A stretch of DNA of 6,883 nucleotides, taken from the NCBI GenBank assembly GCA_012965455.1, contig DTSG01000336.1, forward strand, positions 22,159 to 29,041, given 5' to 3'. The position numbers were made by a program, and so were the translations under genes. Origin of the DNA: Planctomycetaceae bacterium. GTDB taxonomy: Bacteria; Planctomycetota; Planctomycetia; Pirellulales; Pirellulaceae. The stretch's first letter is position 1; every line of letters begins with the position of its first letter. Under the pieces are notes generated by a model that was given only the letters and a program-made list of their open reading frames with translations, was not told where the DNA came from and did not search any database. Shown here in pieces: positions 4,612 through 6,883 of this stretch.

Positions 4612-6883
4612 TTAATGGTTAAGTTCAAATCCGAGATTATCACGGTTAGGCCCAAAACCATCGCCATCGAGGTCAACATAAATAGGGTTAGCAACGGCTG
4701 CTGGCATCAACTCACCAAAACGTGGTCCCTGCACTCGACCAATCTTAAGGTTTTCACCAGCAGTGGCAACGATGATATGCGTGTCTTCGGTAAGCTCGAC
4801 GGCAATTTCCGCTTCGAATTTCACGGTACCGTTTTTGAACATGTTGGCGTGGCTGCGACGAGTGAAGTTTAATTTGTCGGTCATTTTCCCGTTGAGCAAG
4901 AGCTGCACGCGGTTTACATCGATCCAGTTGGGGCATTGGATACGGATGTTCACGTAGACGGTAGCGTTTTTTGACAGTAAGTCGTCGCCTGGAAGAGCTA
5001 CCTGTCCACGAATTCCGTTGGAGATTTTGACCTCCATAAACGGGCCGTTGGTCATGACGACGTTACCCGCCTTGGACGCTTTTACAATGTCCTTGGTGCG
5101 AATACGCCCAGGGTTATCCGTCGGTGATTTGACATAATTACGGATGTAGCCGACGCCGTGTTCGTTGTAATGCGAGTCGGAATTCACGACACCCGGAATG
5201 CGGTAGCCTAAGTTGAGTAATTGCATCCAGTGGAACATGACGGGAGTGCGAGTAGCCGTTGGTTTAGGTGATTCGGGGACATCAAATATAGACTGCAACG
5301 GGTGTACTTCCATGACATCCATGTATTGAAACATATCTCGGAAACCACCATCTGGTTTGTCGTCACGATCACGGTCTTGATAGATTTGCATCAGCGTCGG
5401 ATGGTCTTCTTGGACTAATTTGTAGGCATTATCATTCCAAGCAGCAAGTTTAGCGATTTGACGAACTGGGTCGTCTTCGATAGTCGGTCCACCACCGTCT
5501 TGGGTGCGTGGTACATGTTTAAGTGGAAAAGCGTTTTGATGATTCACGGGCAATACGCGTCCGGTCAGTTCCATCCCAGTAGAAGTTCCCATCAAGTGTT
5601 CGACGCCTAGTTCTTTTAGCAGTGGAGTGTAGGAGCTAATGCGTTGATGTTCCGTACAGGGTGCATAGTCGATCTGTTCACAAATAAGTGTGATGACGCG
5701 TCCGATTTGGACGGAGGTATTGTCACCAGAGGGAGAAGAGTGGGTATGGTAGTCTGTGCTAACCCAGCCTGACGTATCGACAACATGGTCGAGTTGAATC
5801 TCAAGGCTGGTTGTTTGACCGGCTTTGATGTTTACGGCTTTGACGACGACATCATGTTCTGGGCCGTGACTAAATATCAGGTCGTAGGTTCCTGGTGTTA
5901 ACTCTTGGCGGAGTGTTCCCCGCAAGGCGTAGTGAAGATTGAGCGCACGTACTGCCGCCTGTTTCGGGCCAAAGTCAGGATCTTTGGTCTCGCCGGTTCC
6001 GTAAAATGTGATTTTGCAGCCAATTGGAAGCCCATGTTGGTTGGTGATGCGTGCGGCAACGTAGCCACAGGGATCAAAAGTAATTGTTTTTTCTGTGGTG
6101 GACTCTAAAGTAATATCAAAAGTTTGATCGGGTCGTCCTTGGGCAGAACAAACAACGGTGTATTTGCCATGAGCGAGTCCGAATTCGGCAATACCTAGTC
6201 CGTTGGTGCGGATGTCGCCATAAAAGGTTCCAGCTCTGGTCAGGCGAATATTTGCGTTGTGAATTGGGCCAGCGCTATCCTTACAGATTAATGTAACGTT
6301 GGATGTTTTATTCTCGGTGCGCTGGGCAAACTCTGCTTGAATGCCCAATAGGCTTCCACTAGGGATGAGAGTTCGCGAGAGTTGAGCCGTTGCATTGGGT
6401 GCGACGATTAGGTCACTGGACTTGTCTTGTTCGTATTTGAGAATTCGTCCACCGCCACCGGTACGAGTGATGGAGTATCCGTGTGCCATAATCCCGTAGG
6501 CTTGGCGAAACCAATTATCATTGGTCCAGTACATGCCGTCTTGCACTCCAGCGGTAAAGGGAGAATCTGCACGGATGCCATCTTGCAGCGAGATTGTCTG
6601 ATCGGCCTCTGAATGGTTGTGATACGCAGTGGAGATTGTCAGGCCGCTGTCGCCATTTCCTAGTGAATAAGTCAACACTGCCTGCACTGAATCGGCACGT
6701 TTTAGACTAGTAAAGGAGAGAGTTGCCGTTCCGTTTTTGGTGTGTTGAATTTTTACTGCTTCTTCGTCGGTAAAGGTAAATCGTTGATTGGTAGGATAGA
6801 AACAACTTAGTTGGTCGTTGTTGTCATCATGGCGGGTTAAATCGAGTACACCACCATAGACGTTACGTACGGTCAGATTGGCA
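4612..6883 (-). CDS. CehA/McbA-type PHP-fold metallohydrolase, multidomain (N-terminus outside window)
   Basis: The frame is open to the right edge, with no stop and no convincing start, so the gene begins outside the window; 756 residues are visible. An apparent GTG start at 6687 is internal. Residues about 1-175 form a beta-rich domain I do not recognise. Residues about 195-365 look like two carboxypeptidase-regulatory-like beta-sandwich modules (VTLICKDSAGPIHNANIRL and VAARITNQHGLPIGCKITF). A PHP-type metal site follows: DYHTH (His379, His381), TEH (410-412), EVHP (His527) and NSDSH (Asp569, His571). DRDRDDKPDG (503-512) and DLDGDG (737-742) look like calcium-binding loops, the latter close to the C-terminus. 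The family comprises metal-dependent hydrolases named after carbaryl hydrolase CehA, but most members have unknown substrates. The accessory beta domains suggest a secreted or periplasmic enzyme. The signal peptide would be off the window. The next gene, 62 bases downstream, is the SDR. Confidence 0.85.
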   Translation of the reverse strand, partial: ANLTVRNVYGGVLDLTRHDDNNDQLSCFYPTNQRFTFTDEEAVKIQHTKNGTATLSFTSLKRADSVQAVLTYSLGNGDSGLTISTAYHNHSEADQTISLQDGIRADSPFTAGVQDGMYWTNDNWFRQAYGIMAHGYSITRTGGGGRILKYEQDKSSDLIVAPNATAQLSRTLIPSGSLLGIQAEFAQRTENKTSNVTLICKDSAGPIHNANIRLTRAGTFYGDIRTNGLGIAEFGLAHGKYTVVCSAQGRPDQTFDITLESTTEKTITFDPCGYVAARITNQHGLPIGCKITFYGTGETKDPDFGPKQAAVRALNLHYALRGTLRQELTPGTYDLIFSHGPEHDVVVKAVNIKAGQTTSLEIQLDHVVDTSGWVSTDYHTHSSPSGDNTSVQIGRVITLICEQIDYAPCTEHQRISSYTPLLKELGVEHLMGTSTGMELTGRVLPVNHQNAFPLKHVPRTQDGGGPTIEDDPVRQIAKLAAWNDNAYKLVQEDHPTLMQIYQDRDRDDKPDGGFRDMFQYMDVMEVHPLQSIFDVPESPKPTATRTPVMFHWMQLLNLGYRIPGVVNSDSHYNEHGVGYIRNYVKSPTDNPGRIRTKDIVKASKAGNVVMTNGPFMEVKISNGIRGQVALPGDDLLSKNATVYVNIRIQCPNWIDVNRVQLLLNGKMTDKLNFTRRSHANMFKNGTVKFEAEIAVELTEDTHIIVATAGENLKIGRVQGPRFGELMPAAVANPIYVDLDGDGFGPNRDNLGFELNH

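Noticed and set aside
4607..4619. ACCATTTAATGGT, a 13-base perfect dyad overlapping the metallohydrolase stop codon.
   Set aside because: It is too short to be distinctive, leaves no loop for an RNA hairpin, and partly reflects coding sequence. It could be an operator, but nothing else supports that.
6680..6687. GTG at 6687 as the start of the metallohydrolase.
   Set aside because: The same frame stays open for 65 more codons to the window edge with protein-like composition and no ribosome binding site, so the GTG is an internal Val codon.

Overview
The window looks like a chromosome segment from a marine planctomycete of the Pirellulaceae type. This is inferred from three things: a DUF1501 protein, a large FG-GAP/VCBS plus ASPIC/UnbV lipoprotein and a CehA/McbA-type metallohydrolase lie close together; none of the gene starts has a clear Shine-Dalgarno sequence; and the reading frames are of moderate G+C. 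No rRNA, tRNA, CRISPR array or insertion sequence was seen.

Layout. Plus strand: the 3' end of a DUF1501 gene (2-544), then a 224-base spacer with a good sigma70-like promoter and an almost G-free, C-rich leader, then a small FHA-domain gene (769-1086). Minus strand, convergent with it: a CehA/McbA-family PHP-type metallohydrolase that runs in from the right edge (4612-6883), an SDR oxidoreductase closely resembling L-fucose dehydrogenases (3740-4549), and an FG-GAP/UnbV lipoprotein (1163-3592). The minus-strand genes are separated by 62 and 147 bases and could be partly co-transcribed, although TATACT boxes sit before the second and third.

The most important observation is in the lipoprotein gene. 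A conventional reading gives two adjacent proteins, 1793-3592 (599 aa) and 1163-1786 (207 aa, GTG start). They lie in the same frame, separated only by one TGA and two further sense codons. The upstream part holds the lipobox and FG-GAP-like repeats, and the downstream part completes the fold with another repeat and the ASPIC/UnbV domain. A hairpin with a 6-bp perfect stem and a GU-containing 6-nt loop begins 14 nt after the TGA, in the place and form expected of a bacterial SECIS element. I therefore read the locus as one 809-residue selenoprotein candidate with Sec at residue 600 in a U-R-C motif. It would be an extracytoplasmic, lipid-anchored selenoprotein.

Functionally, the fucose dehydrogenase-like enzyme suggests use of fucose or a related sugar, which would fit algal polysaccharide degradation. 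The other genes are probably secreted or envelope proteins of unknown substrate. No shared pathway can be demonstrated from this window alone.
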